From NCBI GenBank assembly GCA_036268995.1, contig DATATB010000140.1, forward strand, positions 124,001 through 188,000: a stretch of DNA of 64,000 bases, given 5' to 3'. The position numbers were made by a program, and so were the translations under genes. The notes under the pieces are model-generated. The model saw only the letters and a list, made by a program, of their open reading frames with translations, did not search any database and was not told the DNA's origin. This DNA comes from DATATB01 sp036268995. Its GTDB lineage: Bacteria > Planctomycetota > Planctomycetia > Pirellulales > PNKZ01. Shown here piece after piece: positions 35,192 to 44,424 of the stretch. The number at the start of each line of letters is the position of its first letter. Within the stretch, counting starts at the first letter, position 1.

Positions 35192-35496
35192 CCGTCCGGC
35201 TTGAACGTCATCCCGAGGGCGTTTTGCTGCCAGTCAAAGCTCAGCCGGGTTCGCGCAGCTCGGGCATTCGCGGCGTTGTGGGCGGCGTGCTCAAAGTTTC
35301 GGTCACGCAAGTGGCCGAGAAGGGAAAGGCGAACGCAGCGCTGGCGGCCGTGATTGCCGAGCAGCTTGGCCTGCGCAAGTCGCAGATCGAACTCGTCAGC
35401 GGCCCGACCGCCGCACAAAAACGATTCCTCATCCGCGGCATCGCGCTGGAAGAACTCGAGCGGCGAATTGTCGAAATGTTGGCGAATGTCGATTAG
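35188..35496 (+). CDS. yggU: DUF167 (YggU) family protein
   Basis: A 102-residue protein of the DUF167/YggU family, of unknown function. It contains LLPVKAQPGSRSSGIRGVVG, then LKVSVTQVAEKGKANAALAA and LGLRKSQIELVSGPTAAQKR, the three conserved blocks (V-x-P-x-S, G-x-A-N, S-G-x-x-x-R-x-K). It overlaps yggS by four bases, indicating coupling. Confidence 0.93.
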   Translation: MTVRLERHPEGVLLPVKAQPGSRSSGIRGVVGGVLKVSVTQVAEKGKANAALAAVIAEQLGLRKSQIELVSGPTAAQKRFLIRGIALEELERRIVEMLANVD

Positions 35497-35556
35497 GCTG
35501 ATAAATCAGCGCATTGAAACGCCAGATGAATCATTGTCGGAAAGTTGACGGTCGCC

Positions 35557-36474
35557 ATGTTGATTCCACTTGCAGCCTGGCTGCTGCTCGCTGCTGGGGC
35601 CGAGCCGCAGATATCGCCGGCGCGGATGGGCGATGATGGGTTTTTGCGACATGAGGTGCGCTGCCAGTACCAGGCCGGCACGACCCTGATTCGAGTGCTG
35701 CCGCCCGATGGCGCGCGGCCGCCGCGCGTTTATCCGCTGCTGCTGGTGCTGCCGGTCGAGCCGGGGCTCGAGCACCGCTATGGCGACGGGCTGGCGGAAG
35801 TGCGGCGCCGGCAATTGCACAATCGCTATGGGCTGATCGTCGCCGAGCCTACGTTCTCGCAGTTGCCGTGGTATGGCGATCATCCCTACGATCCGCAGGT
35901 TCGCCAAGAGAGTTACTTGATCGAGGTCGTGCTGCCGTTTCTGCGGACCCACTATCCGATCGGCCAGGGCCGCGAGAATTGCCTACTGCTGGGCTTCAGC
36001 AAGTCGGGCTGGGGCGCGTGGAGCCTGCTCATACGGCATCCGCAACTCTTCGAGCGCGCGGCCGCGTGGGACGCACCGGTGAGCATGTTGGCGCCGGACA
36101 AGTACCGGATGAACGTGGTGTTTGCCACGCCCGAGAGCTTCCGGCCGTATTGCCTGGTCACGGCCCTGGCCCGATCGGCGGACGCGCTGCGTGGGCCACC
36201 GCGGCTGGGTCTTTTCGGCTATGGCAATTTTCGCGACCAGCATCTCGCCATGCACCAGCGGCTGGTCGAACTTGGCATTCCACACGCCTACCGCGACGGC
36301 CCATGGCGCAAGCACATTTGGGAAAGCGGCTGGGTCAGCGAGGCGGTCGAGTTCCTGGTGACCGGAAAGCCGTCGCGAAGACTCCCCGGGCTGACGCCAC
36401 GGGGCTCGCCGAATTCGAACTGGAAGTGGCAAACGCGCGGCGCAATCGCTCGCTTTGCCGAGCAAAAGCCCTAG
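35557..36474 (+). CDS. Exported alpha/beta hydrolase (esterase-like)
   Basis: A 305-residue protein with a signal peptide (MLIPLAAWLLLAAGAEPQ). The fold resembles esterase D/feruloyl-esterase-like hydrolases. It has YPLLLVLPVEPGLEHRYGDG, LLLGFSKSGWGAWSLLIRHP with the nucleophile elbow G-F-S-K-S-G, and AAAWDAPVSMLAPDKYRMN; a His at HKHIWESGW-like WRKHIWESGW near residue 260 could complete the triad. ATG 35557 is preferred over an in-frame TTG at 35545 because the signal peptide starts there. The substrate is unknown. Confidence 0.85.
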   Translation: MLIPLAAWLLLAAGAEPQISPARMGDDGFLRHEVRCQYQAGTTLIRVLPPDGARPPRVYPLLLVLPVEPGLEHRYGDGLAEVRRRQLHNRYGLIVAEPTFSQLPWYGDHPYDPQVRQESYLIEVVLPFLRTHYPIGQGRENCLLLGFSKSGWGAWSLLIRHPQLFERAAAWDAPVSMLAPDKYRMNVVFATPESFRPYCLVTALARSADALRGPPRLGLFGYGNFRDQHLAMHQRLVELGIPHAYRDGPWRKHIWESGWVSEAVEFLVTGKPSRRLPGLTPRGSPNSNWKWQTRGAIARFAEQKP

Positions 36475-36529
36475 AATAGCCGGCTTGCCGCCGCGCTTCT
36501 GCCGCCCCGTTCAACCGTGAGTTGCCGCT

Positions 36530-38107
36530 ATGTCGAACGCCGCTGTCGCCACCGGGGGAAATGCTTCGGTGCGTTTCCGCCTGGCTGGGATGATGTTTCT
36601 CGAGTACTTCGTGTGGGGCGCTTGGGCCGTCGAAATGGGCGGCTATATGAGCAGCGTGCTGCACTTTTCCGGCAGCCAGATTGGCTGGGTCTATTCGTCC
36701 ACGGCCATCGCGGCCATGGTCTCGCCCTTGTTGATGGGCTACGTGGCCGACCGGCTGATGGCCACGGAAAAGTTGCTGGCCATTTTGCACCTCGTCGGTG
36801 CCGTGCTGCTGGCCGCGGCCGCGTTTTCGGGCAAGCTGGCCGCGTCGCTGGGTTCCGGCGGCGAGCAATTTCCCGTACTGCTCGCCGTGATGATCGCCTA
36901 CTCGCTCGTCTACATGCCGACGCTCGCGCTGACTAATTCGATCAGCTTCTCGAACATGGTCGACCCGGAAAAGGAGTTTCCGCTGGTGCGCGTGTTCGGC
37001 ACCTTGGGCTGGATCGCGGCGGGGCTGGTCGTGGGGCTGGTGCTCAAGCTCGAGCCGGGCTCGTGGACGCATGGCATGCTGACGGCCGTCTTCCCGCCGG
37101 ACCATGCCTTCTTCAGCAACAACAACTTCCTGGTCCTGGCCGCAGTGGCTTCGGCCGTGCTCGGGCTGTACTGCCTAGCGCTGCCGCATACGCCGCCCAA
37201 ACCGGCCGAAGTACACCAGTCGACCGACCGGCGCCAAAGCGTGCTCTCCTTGCTGGCCGATCGGTCGTTTCTGGTCTTTGTGCTCTGCTCGTTTTCGATC
37301 TGCATTCCGCTGGCCTTCTACTACAACATGGCGAACATTTTTCTGAGCGAGGTCGACGCGCCGCATCCCACCGCGCTCCAGACCATCGGCCAGGCTTCGG
37401 AAGTGATCTTCATGGCCCTGATGCCGGTGTTCATCAAGGCCCTGGGCGTGCGCCGCATGCTGGCCCTGGGCATGCTGGCCTGGGTGCTGCGCTATGCCTG
37501 CTTTGCCTCGCTGGGCTTTCCGCTGATCGTGCTGGCCTTGCTCTTGCACGGCATTTGCTACGACTTCTTTTTCGTGGCCAGCCAGATTTACGTCGACAGT
37601 AAGGCCGATCTCAGCCAGCGGGCCAGCGCGCAGAGTTTTATCGCTTTCGTGACGCTGGGCGTCGGCATGTTCGTCGGCGCGCAGGCCGCCGGCTGGGTCC
37701 ACGACCATTATCCGCCCGCCGTGCGCGTCGAAGGGGGAGGCCGGGCCGTGGGCATGCTCAGCGATCCGGCCGAGCTGCCGCTGCCCGAGTGGGATCCGGT
37801 CGCGAAGACCGGAATCGCCCGGCATTTGAACCTGGCTCCTGGCCAGAGCATCACCCTGGCCGACGTGACGCGCGATTACATCGAGCAGCCGGGCGGCCCG
37901 ACATATTCGGCCGCGGCCCTGCGCAAAGCGATGGAGCAGATCGACACGAACCACGACGGCCGCATTTCGCGCGAAGAGTGGCGCACGGCCCAGCGCCACG
38001 ATTGGTTCTGGATCTGGATCTGGCCGGCCGCTTGGGCGGCTGTCACGTTGCTTATTTTCCTCATCGGTTTTCGTGATAGTCCGAAGACGTTGGCCGCCAG
38101 CCATTAG
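36530..38107 (+). CDS. Nucleoside:H+ symporter-like MFS transporter with an EF-hand
   Basis: A 525-residue MFS protein of the nucleoside:H+ symporter kind, with 12 predicted helices starting RFRLAGMMFLEYFVWGAWAV. It has GWVYSSTAIAAMVSPLLMGY, NSISFSNMVDPEKEFPLVRV and GTLGWIAAGLVVGLVLKL, all typical of the family. Between helices 11 and 12 is an insert of about 100 residues. Inside it, residues 472-483 read DTNHDGRISREE, a canonical EF-hand loop with Asp/Asn/Asp/Arg/Ser/Glu at positions 1,3,5,7,9,12. This suggests calcium control or a stability role outside the core. The last helix WIWIWPAAWAAVTLLIFLI follows. Confidence 0.93.
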   Translation: MSNAAVATGGNASVRFRLAGMMFLEYFVWGAWAVEMGGYMSSVLHFSGSQIGWVYSSTAIAAMVSPLLMGYVADRLMATEKLLAILHLVGAVLLAAAAFSGKLAASLGSGGEQFPVLLAVMIAYSLVYMPTLALTNSISFSNMVDPEKEFPLVRVFGTLGWIAAGLVVGLVLKLEPGSWTHGMLTAVFPPDHAFFSNNNFLVLAAVASAVLGLYCLALPHTPPKPAEVHQSTDRRQSVLSLLADRSFLVFVLCSFSICIPLAFYYNMANIFLSEVDAPHPTALQTIGQASEVIFMALMPVFIKALGVRRMLALGMLAWVLRYACFASLGFPLIVLALLLHGICYDFFFVASQIYVDSKADLSQRASAQSFIAFVTLGVGMFVGAQAAGWVHDHYPPAVRVEGGGRAVGMLSDPAELPLPEWDPVAKTGIARHLNLAPGQSITLADVTRDYIEQPGGPTYSAAALRKAMEQIDTNHDGRISREEWRTAQRHDWFWIWIWPAAWAAVTLLIFLIGFRDSPKTLAASH

Positions 38108-38154
38108 TCTGGCCCCCTATCCTTGGCCGGTTGCCGCTTGCTACATTTTAGGCG

Positions 38155-41100
38155 ATGAACTCGCATAAACCGATCCGCAAGCTTCTGGTCGCTAACCGCA
38201 GCGAAATCGCAATCCGTGTTTGCCGCTCAGCGCACGAGTGCGGGATTCGCACCGTCGCTCTGTATTCGCACGAAGATCGCTACGCGCTGCATCGCTTCAA
38301 AGCCGATGAGGCCTACCAGGTAGGCAAGCCCGGCGAACCGATTCGGGCGTATCTCGACATCGCCGGCATCATCGAGATTGCCCGCGAGCACGAGGTCGAT
38401 GCCATCCATCCGGGCTACGGCTTTTTGTCGGAGAATCCCGACCTGGCGCGGGCTTGCCAGGAGGCGGGCATTATTTTTTGCGGGCCTCCGCCGGAGATTC
38501 TCGAACAACTCGGCGACAAGATCATGGCCCGGGCCTTGGCCGAAGCGGCCGGCGTGCCGGTGCTGGCCGGCAGCAAAGAGCCGCTGAGCGATCCGGGCGA
38601 GGCGGCCGCGCTGGCCGGGCGGTTGGGCTATCCGGTGCTGTTGAAAGCGGCCAAAGGCGGCGGCGGGCGCGGCATGCGCGTCGTGAACAAGCCGGAGGAG
38701 CTGGTTCCGCAACTGGAGCAGGCGCAGCGCGAGGCCCTGGCGGCTTTCGGCAGCGCGGACGTGTTTCTGGAAAAGTTCATCGCCCGGCCCAGGCATATCG
38801 AAGTGCAATTGCTTGGCGACGAGCATGGCCGGCTGGTGCATTTGTACGAACGCGATTGTTCGCTCCAGCGGCGGCATCAGAAGGTGGTCGAGATTGCGCC
38901 GGCCTGGAACCTCGATCCGCAATTGCGCGACGCGATTTGCGAAGCTGCCTTGAAGATCGGCCGCCAGGTCAACTACGTCAGCGCCGGCACCGTCGAGTTC
39001 CTGGTCGATGCCGACAGCGGCAAGTTTTATTTCATCGAAGTCAATCCGCGCATCCAAGTCGAGCACACGGTCACCGAAGCGGTGACGGGCGTCGATATCG
39101 TCCGCGCGCAGATCCTGGTGGCGCAGGGCGTAGGCTTGGACGATCCGGAGATCGGGCTTGGCGATCAAGGCTCGATCGTCACCCGCGGTTATGCCCTGCA
39201 ATGCCGCGTGACGACCGAGGACCCCGAAAACAACTTCATGCCCGACTACGGCCGCATCGCGCATTACCGCTCGGCGGCCGGCATGGGCGTGCGATTGGAC
39301 GCGGGCACGGCGTTTTCCGGGGCCGTGGTCACGCCGTATTACGATTCGCTGCTGGTCAAGGTCACGGCCTGGGGCCGCCGTTTTCCGGACGCCGCGCGCC
39401 GCATGGAACGCGTGTTGCAAGAATTCCGCGTCCGTGGCGTGAAGACGAATATCCCGTTTTTGATCAATCTGGTCACACATCCAAAATTTCTCGAAGGCGG
39501 CTTTACGACCCGCTTTCTGACCGAAACGCCCGAACTGTTCCAGTTCACCGCGCGGCGCGATCGGGCCACGCGGCTGTTCCGCTACGTGGCCGACGTGGCG
39601 GTCAACGGTCATCCGCTGGTGAAGCACAAGCCGGCGAATATCAATCGCACGCCCGCCCCCGTGCCCGAGCTGCCGGCCACGCCGCCGCCGGAGGGCACGC
39701 GGCAGTTGCTCAAGCGATTGGGACCCGAGCGGTTCAGCAAATGGATTCGCGAGCAAAAGCCGTTGCTGCTGACCGACACGACGTTTCGCGACGCCCACCA
39801 GTCGCTGTTGGCCACGCGGCTGCGCACGTACGACATGCTGGCCATCGCCGAGACGTATGCCCAACTGCTGCCGAATCTGTTTTCGATCGAAATGTGGGGC
39901 GGTGCCACGTTCGACACTGCCATGCGGTTCCTCAAGGAATGCCCTTGGGACCGGCTGCTGCAACTGCGCGAAAAGATTCCGAACATCCTGTTCCAGATGC
40001 TGTTCCGCGCCTCCAACGCGCTGGGCTACTCGAACTATCCGGACAACGTGGTGCGGACGTTCGTCAAGGAGTCGGCCGACGCCGGCATGGACATCTTCCG
40101 CATCTTCGACTCGCTGAATTGGCTGCCGAACATGCGGGTGGCGATGGACGCCGTGCTGGCCACCGACGCCCTGTGCGAAGCGGCCATTTGCTACACGGGC
40201 GACGTGCTGGACAAACGGCGTACGAAGTACGATCTGAAGTACTACGTGGGCATGGCCAAAGAGCTGGAAAAGATGGGCGCCCACATCCTGGCCATCAAGG
40301 ACATGGCCGGCTTGTGCAAGCCCTACGCGGCCGAATTGCTGGTGCGCACGTTGCGGCAGGAAATCGGCATCCCGATTCATTTTCACACGCACGACACGAG
40401 CGGTGTGCAAGCGGCCGCGATTCTCAAGGCGGCCGAAGTCGACCTGGACATCGCCGATGTCGCCATGGCCCCCATGTCGGGGCTCACCAGTCAGCCGAAC
40501 CTCAACAGCGTCGTCGAGTCGCTACGCTTCACGCCGCGCGACAGCGGGCTAAACGCCGAGAGCCTGGAAAAAATCGCCGAGTATTGGGAAGCCGTACGCG
40601 ATTATTACCAGCCTTTCGAATCGACGATGAAGGCCAGCACCGCCGACGTGTATCACAACGAAATGCCCGGCGGGCAATACACAAACCTGTACGAACAGGC
40701 CCAGGCGATCGGGCTGGCTCCGCGCTGGCACGAAATCACTCGCATGTATGCCGACGTGAACCGCCTGCTGGGCGATATCGTCAAGGTCACGCCTTCGAGC
40801 AAATCGGTGGGCGACCTGGCGCTGTTTCTCGTTACGAACAACTTGTCGGCCGACGACGTGCTCGATCCGAAGCGCGACTTGGCGTTTCCCGAATCGGTCG
40901 TCGACCTGCTGGCCGGCCGAATGGGCGAGCCGCCGGGCGGGTTTCCGCCGGCCGTGCGCGAGCGCATCTTGCGCGGCCAGAAGCCGGTTAGCGGCCGGCC
41001 GGGCGAAAGCCTGCCGCCAGCCGATTTCGCCGCCAAGGGGTCCGAGCTGGAAAAACTGCTCGGCCGCGCCCCTTCGACGCGAGAAATCCTCTCGTATCTT

Positions 41101-41607
41101 ATGTTTCCGCGCGTGGTCGCTGATTACGTTGCGCACGAGCAAAAGTTCGGCGACACCAGCGTCCTGCCCACGCCGCTGTTTCTGTATGGGCCGCAGACCG
41201 GCGACGAGACCAACGTCGACATCGAGCGGGGCAAGCGGCTGATCATCAAGTTCCTGACGATCGGCGATCCGCAGCCCGACGGACGGCGGACCGTGTTTTT
41301 CGAACTCAACGGGCAACCGCGGCAGGTATCCGTGCAAGACCGTGCGGTCGAGGGCGTCGTCAGCCAGCGTCCCAAGGCTGACCCGCAAGACCCGCTGCAA
41401 GTCGCCGCCCCGATGCCGGGAGTGGTAGTCACCGTGGCCGTGCAAGAAGGCGACACGGTGGCCACGGGCCAGAAGCTCGTGAGCATGGAAGCTATGAAGA
41501 TGGAAACCACGCTCTATGCCGACCGCGACGCCAAAGTGGCGCAGGTCCTGGTGCGGCCCGGCGTGCAAGTCGACACGGGCGATCTGCTCGTCAAGCTAGC
41601 CGAGTGA
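38155..41607 (+). CDS. pyc: Pyruvate carboxylase
   Basis: An 1150-residue biotin enzyme that makes oxaloacetate from pyruvate, bicarbonate and ATP. Biotin carboxylase domain (about 1-455): KLLVANRSEIAIRVCRSAHE, LKAAKGGGGRGMRVV ATP loop, FIEVNPRIQVEHTVTE. Carboxyltransferase domain (about 540-815): LTDTTFRDAHQSLLATRLRT, EMWGGATFDTAMRFL, VLAIKDMAGLCKP-type ILAIKDMAGLCKPY, HFHTHDTSGVQ with metal His. Biotin carrier at the end: VSMEAMKMETTLYADRDAKV with biotin Lys1115. Full length, with no frameshift seen. A convergent repeat lies after the stop. It supplies C4 acids for gluconeogenesis and the TCA cycle. Confidence 0.98.
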   Translation: MNSHKPIRKLLVANRSEIAIRVCRSAHECGIRTVALYSHEDRYALHRFKADEAYQVGKPGEPIRAYLDIAGIIEIAREHEVDAIHPGYGFLSENPDLARACQEAGIIFCGPPPEILEQLGDKIMARALAEAAGVPVLAGSKEPLSDPGEAAALAGRLGYPVLLKAAKGGGGRGMRVVNKPEELVPQLEQAQREALAAFGSADVFLEKFIARPRHIEVQLLGDEHGRLVHLYERDCSLQRRHQKVVEIAPAWNLDPQLRDAICEAALKIGRQVNYVSAGTVEFLVDADSGKFYFIEVNPRIQVEHTVTEAVTGVDIVRAQILVAQGVGLDDPEIGLGDQGSIVTRGYALQCRVTTEDPENNFMPDYGRIAHYRSAAGMGVRLDAGTAFSGAVVTPYYDSLLVKVTAWGRRFPDAARRMERVLQEFRVRGVKTNIPFLINLVTHPKFLEGGFTTRFLTETPELFQFTARRDRATRLFRYVADVAVNGHPLVKHKPANINRTPAPVPELPATPPPEGTRQLLKRLGPERFSKWIREQKPLLLTDTTFRDAHQSLLATRLRTYDMLAIAETYAQLLPNLFSIEMWGGATFDTAMRFLKECPWDRLLQLREKIPNILFQMLFRASNALGYSNYPDNVVRTFVKESADAGMDIFRIFDSLNWLPNMRVAMDAVLATDALCEAAICYTGDVLDKRRTKYDLKYYVGMAKELEKMGAHILAIKDMAGLCKPYAAELLVRTLRQEIGIPIHFHTHDTSGVQAAAILKAAEVDLDIADVAMAPMSGLTSQPNLNSVVESLRFTPRDSGLNAESLEKIAEYWEAVRDYYQPFESTMKASTADVYHNEMPGGQYTNLYEQAQAIGLAPRWHEITRMYADVNRLLGDIVKVTPSSKSVGDLALFLVTNNLSADDVLDPKRDLAFPESVVDLLAGRMGEPPGGFPPAVRERILRGQKPVSGRPGESLPPADFAAKGSELEKLLGRAPSTREILSYLMFPRVVADYVAHEQKFGDTSVLPTPLFLYGPQTGDETNVDIERGKRLIIKFLTIGDPQPDGRRTVFFELNGQPRQVSVQDRAVEGVVSQRPKADPQDPLQVAAPMPGVVVTVAVQEGDTVATGQKLVSMEAMKMETTLYADRDAKVAQVLVRPGVQVDTGDLLVKLAE

Positions 41608-41615
41608 CGGGCGAA

Positions 41616-41706
41616 ATGATGAAGTCGGAAGTATGAATGATGAATTCCGGAGCCGGCACTCCATCCCCTCACCATTCATCATTCCGCATTCCTACTTCAT
41701 CATTTC
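41616..41706. repeat. Inverted ATGATGAA / TTCATCAT repeat pair
   Basis: The left arm (41616-41653) reads AAATGATGAAGTCGGAAGTA then TGAATGATGAATTCCGGA; the right arm (41673-41706) carries CCATTCATCATTCCGCATTC and CTACTTCATCATTTCC. The arms are largely complementary. They lie between the convergent pyc and the 56-residue gene and could act as a bidirectional terminator. The repeat family matches 9381-9405. Confidence 0.8.
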
Positions 41707-41708
41707 CT

Positions 41709-41879
41709 CTATGATTTCTTCAGCTTCTCGACCTCTTCGGTCACGGTCGCCAACTCGCGCTCGAGCCGCGAAACTTCGTCGGGCTCGTCGGTTTGTTTTC
41801 TGGCTCCGGCCAGTTGCTGACGCAGCTTCTGCAGCCGCTGGTTCAGCACGTCGATCTTATGTTTGATTTTTTTGTCCAT
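41709..41879 (-). CDS. Small coiled-coil protein (56 residues)
   Basis: A 56-residue frame from ATG 41879 to TAG 41709. The sequence opens MDKKIKHKIDVLNQRLQKLR, then QQLAGARKQTDEPDEVSRLE, with heptad-spaced Leu/Val residues and high Lys/Arg/Glu. It looks like a short dimeric coiled coil; no known family was recognised. It is convergent with pyc and shares the repeat region. The rich heptad pattern makes chance unlikely, but expression is unproven. Confidence 0.6.
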   Translation of the reverse strand: MDKKIKHKIDVLNQRLQKLRQQLAGARKQTDEPDEVSRLERELATVTEEVEKLKKS

Positions 41880-41918
41880 ACGCCGAACTGGATTTCAATG
41901 ATCGAAGATAAAGGATTT

Positions 41919-42012
41919 AACCACGGATAACGCGGATGTCGCGGATGACAAAATCGATTTTGACCACGACTGGTGTGGAAAATTCAACGAATGAAAATCC
42001 ATGTCATCCTTA
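41919..42012. repeat. CCACGGAT-type dispersed repeat (divergent copy)
   Basis: ACCACGGATAACGCGGATGT then CGCGGATGACA at the left, with ATGTCATCCTTAG at the right. It is an eroded copy of the elements at 22068 and 53611 and fills the gap before the CopD-like gene. Confidence 0.65.
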
Positions 42013-42032
42013 GTCAAACTTCGTTCCCACCG

Positions 42033-42515
42033 CTATTCGGCCGTCGCGTTGGCTGCGGCCGGCTTGGGCGTGTGCGGCAGATCCTTGAGCGTGCCCGAGA
42101 TGCAGACCAGCAGCACGGCCATCAGCAGGTTCACCGATAGCCAGAAGCGGGCGTTTTCGCGCAACTTGTGCGCCGCGCGGCCGCGGCCGGCCAGCATGCT
42201 CGCCAGGCCAAAGATCAAAATGGCCAGGATAAACTTGATGCCGAACAGCATGTGATACGTCGGCCCAAGGGCATAGAGCTGCTCGGCACGCACGATGTTG
42301 AACACGCCGCTGATCAGCAAAAATGCGATCGCCCCGGCCACGATCTTGGACCAGCGCATGCGGATCGCTTCGTGCAACGCGGCACGCTGCTCCTCGCCGA
42401 GCGTGGCCATGGCGGGCAACAGCGCAAAGCGGGCGAACGCGGCGCCGCCGACGGCGGTGATCGCCGCCAGGATGTGCAGCCAGCGAAAAATCAATGCCAG
42501 ATAATCGACGTTCAC
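42033..42515 (-). CDS. Four-helix CopD-like membrane protein
   Basis: A 160-residue membrane protein with four hydrophobic helices: YLALIFRWLHILAAITAVGG, WSKIVAGAIAFLLISGVFNI, YHMLFGIKFILAILIFGLAS and FWLSVNLLMAVLLVCISGTL. The H-x-x-A-x-x-x-x-G-G pattern in helix 1, the His in helix 3's YHMLFGIK and the Lys-rich loops resemble CopD/YjjB-type and DUF2269-like cytochrome-b561-fold proteins. The function is not established; copper or haem handling is a guess. Confidence 0.75.
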   Translation of the reverse strand: MNVDYLALIFRWLHILAAITAVGGAAFARFALLPAMATLGEEQRAALHEAIRMRWSKIVAGAIAFLLISGVFNIVRAEQLYALGPTYHMLFGIKFILAILIFGLASMLAGRGRAAHKLRENARFWLSVNLLMAVLLVCISGTLKDLPHTPKPAAANATAE

Positions 42516-42617
42516 GCGCGACCTCGACTGGGGTTTGCGGCTGTGGATTTGGCCTGCCGGCCAGGCAGTGCTCGATCGTAGGCAGCGGCCGAGCGTTTGT
42601 CCAGGAAGCGTCGTCTG

Positions 42618-42688
42618 GTAGCGGAAGCCGTGAGGCTTCCGGATGGATATGCCGGCGATTTCTGCGCAGTTCGCACGAATTCCGCTAC
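42618..42688. repeat. GTAGCGGAA-type dispersed palindrome
   Basis: GTAGCGGAAGCCGTGAGGCT at the left and TTCGCACGAATTCCGCTAC at the right are inverted ends, as in 24756-24832. The centre has diverged. It lies between the zinc-ribbon and CopD-like genes. Confidence 0.75.
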
Positions 42689-42698
42689 GGGGGTGCGG

Positions 42699-42872
42699 TC
42701 ATTCCGCGGAAAAGCGATTCCCGCAGTCCTTGCAGCGATAGATGTGCAAGCCGAATAGCGACCAGAGTCGATGCCACCATTTGCCGCGCGTGCGCGACAG
42801 ATGGGTGCCCGAGCAGCGCGGGCATTTCAACCCGGCCGGCACCGGCGAGGTCGGCGTGCGACGCTTCCTCAT
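42699..42872 (-). CDS. Small zinc-ribbon protein (57 residues)
   Basis: A 57-residue protein with LKCPRCSG and YRCKDCGNRFSAE, two C-x2-C knuckles about 27 residues apart, so a single zinc ribbon. Between them is WWHRLWSLFGLHIYR, which looks aromatic and partly membrane-associated. ATG 42872 has GGGGAG at good spacing. The function is unknown; similar tiny proteins are frequent in planctomycetes. Confidence 0.72.
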   Translation of the reverse strand: MRKRRTPTSPVPAGLKCPRCSGTHLSRTRGKWWHRLWSLFGLHIYRCKDCGNRFSAE

Positions 42873-43056
42873 CGAGCTCCCCACTTCTACCCACGAGCGC
42901 TTCGTCCTACGAGCGCAGCAAAAAGCCGCGTCTAGGATGACCTGGGCGCGGCCTGAAGTCCTATAGTCCGTCTTACCGGACTGGACCTCTGCATCTTAGG
43001 CTTCGTCGTCACCCGTTTCAAGCATTTGCCGCGATAAATTATCGATCGAACAAGAT

Positions 43057-44367
43057 TCAATCGTCGGATGGTGAGTGCGTATTGGTTGGGCTGTCTTTGC
43101 CGGCGGCCAACCACTCGTCGACCAGACGCAAGCCGGCTTGCTTGTCGGCGATCAAGCCATCCAACTGCGCGTCGCGCAAGTGCGTCAAGAGCACGGCGTA
43201 TTTTTTGCCGCGTCGTACGCCGTGGGCCAGCAAGTCGTCGCCCGTGACCAGGGGCGGCGGATCGAGCTCGTCGCGTGGCAGTGCCAGCCGGGTGCGACAA
43301 TAATTCGTACTCTCCAGCGATGCGCCGGCGGCCTTGGCCCGCGCTTCGGCCAGCGCGACCAGGTCTGGCCCGCCCGGGGCTGCCAGCAGCCGCTGAACTT
43401 GCGACCACGGCTTGCCGCTGGCGTTGGCCAGTTCGCCCACGTGCTGCACGAGCCATGCGGCTCGGTCGGATTCGTAGTTCGAGAGCTTCCACCGCCCGGC
43501 CAGATTGCGCACGCAGACTTCTGGCCGCTCGATCGTGTGCAAGACGGCCGCCAGAGACAAGGGAAACGTCGGTTCAGCCAGTTCGCCGAGCACCGCCAGC
43601 GTCGCAGCCCAAACTTCCCGGCCATCGATCTGCCGGCCGCTGGCCACCGCGTCCGCGAGCTCGGGCAGCAGCACGTCGAGCAGCCCGGTGTCGCGCAGAA
43701 TCGTCAAGCCGGACACGCGCCGCGGGAGCACGAGCAAAAGCCGCATCTCTTGCGCAATCCGCTCGGCGCTGACCACGGTTACTTGCGGCGCCATTTCTCG
43801 AATTGCCGTCGCCGTCGCCTCGTCCAGGCGAAAGCCAAAGGTGGTGGCCATCCGCACGGCCCGCAGCAGGCGCAGCTTGTCTTCCGAAAAGCGGGCCCGC
43901 GGATCCCCGATCGCCCGCACGACGCCGCGCTCGAGGTCCTCGACGCCGTGGACAAAGTCAATCACACGCTGGTCCAGCGGGTCGAAAAACAATCCGTTAA
44001 TGGTAAAGTCGCGCCGCTGGGCGTCTTCTTCTGGCGTGCTGAAGGCGATCGCATCCGGGTGACGGCCGTCGCTATAGGTCGCATCGCGACGAAAGGTCGT
44101 CACTTCCACCGTGCCGGTTCTATACGGACCCACGACCGCCACGACGCCGAACGCCGCGCCGATTTCGAGCGTCTTCCGCGAGCCGAACACCTGCCGAATC
44201 TCGGGCGGGGTGGCACTGGTGGCCACGTCGTAGTCTTTCGGCTGGCGCTTGAGCAGATGATCGCGGACGCAGCCGCCGGCCCAATATGCCGTGAAGCCGG
44301 CCGCGCGCAACTGCTCGACCACTTGCACCGCAAAATCGCGCTGCTTTTGGGGGTCAAACGTCGCCAT
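43057..44367 (-). CDS. cca: CCA tRNA nucleotidyltransferase (or poly(A) polymerase family)
   Basis: A 436-residue class II nucleotidyltransferase that adds or repairs the tRNA CCA end. The head has AYWAGGCVRDHLLKRQPKDY and DVATSA, the G-G-x-V-R-D and D-x-D residues; RRDFTINGLFFDPLDQRVID, FVHGVEDLERGVVRAIGDPR and RFSEDKLRLLRAVRMATTFG follow. The body is helical, and near the C-terminus is GDDLLAHGVRRGKKYAVLL. ATG 44367 is chosen; the longer open frame upstream is antisense to the rhodanese gene. The tRNA-Leu gene nearby lacks an encoded CCA and would need it. Confidence 0.92.
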   Translation of the reverse strand: MATFDPQKQRDFAVQVVEQLRAAGFTAYWAGGCVRDHLLKRQPKDYDVATSATPPEIRQVFGSRKTLEIGAAFGVVAVVGPYRTGTVEVTTFRRDATYSDGRHPDAIAFSTPEEDAQRRDFTINGLFFDPLDQRVIDFVHGVEDLERGVVRAIGDPRARFSEDKLRLLRAVRMATTFGFRLDEATATAIREMAPQVTVVSAERIAQEMRLLLVLPRRVSGLTILRDTGLLDVLLPELADAVASGRQIDGREVWAATLAVLGELAEPTFPLSLAAVLHTIERPEVCVRNLAGRWKLSNYESDRAAWLVQHVGELANASGKPWSQVQRLLAAPGGPDLVALAEARAKAAGASLESTNYCRTRLALPRDELDPPPLVTGDDLLAHGVRRGKKYAVLLTHLRDAQLDGLIADKQAGLRLVDEWLAAGKDSPTNTHSPSDD

Positions 44368-44424
44368 GCGGCCGCCAACCTGTGGTTCGTCCAATACCGA
44401 CGCGACTTCCAACTTCGTGGCGAG

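Noticed and set aside
38227..40410. 727-codon open frame on the minus strand opposite pyruvate carboxylase
   Set aside because: Antisense shadow of pyc; composition is His/Arg/Gln-rich and shows no motif.
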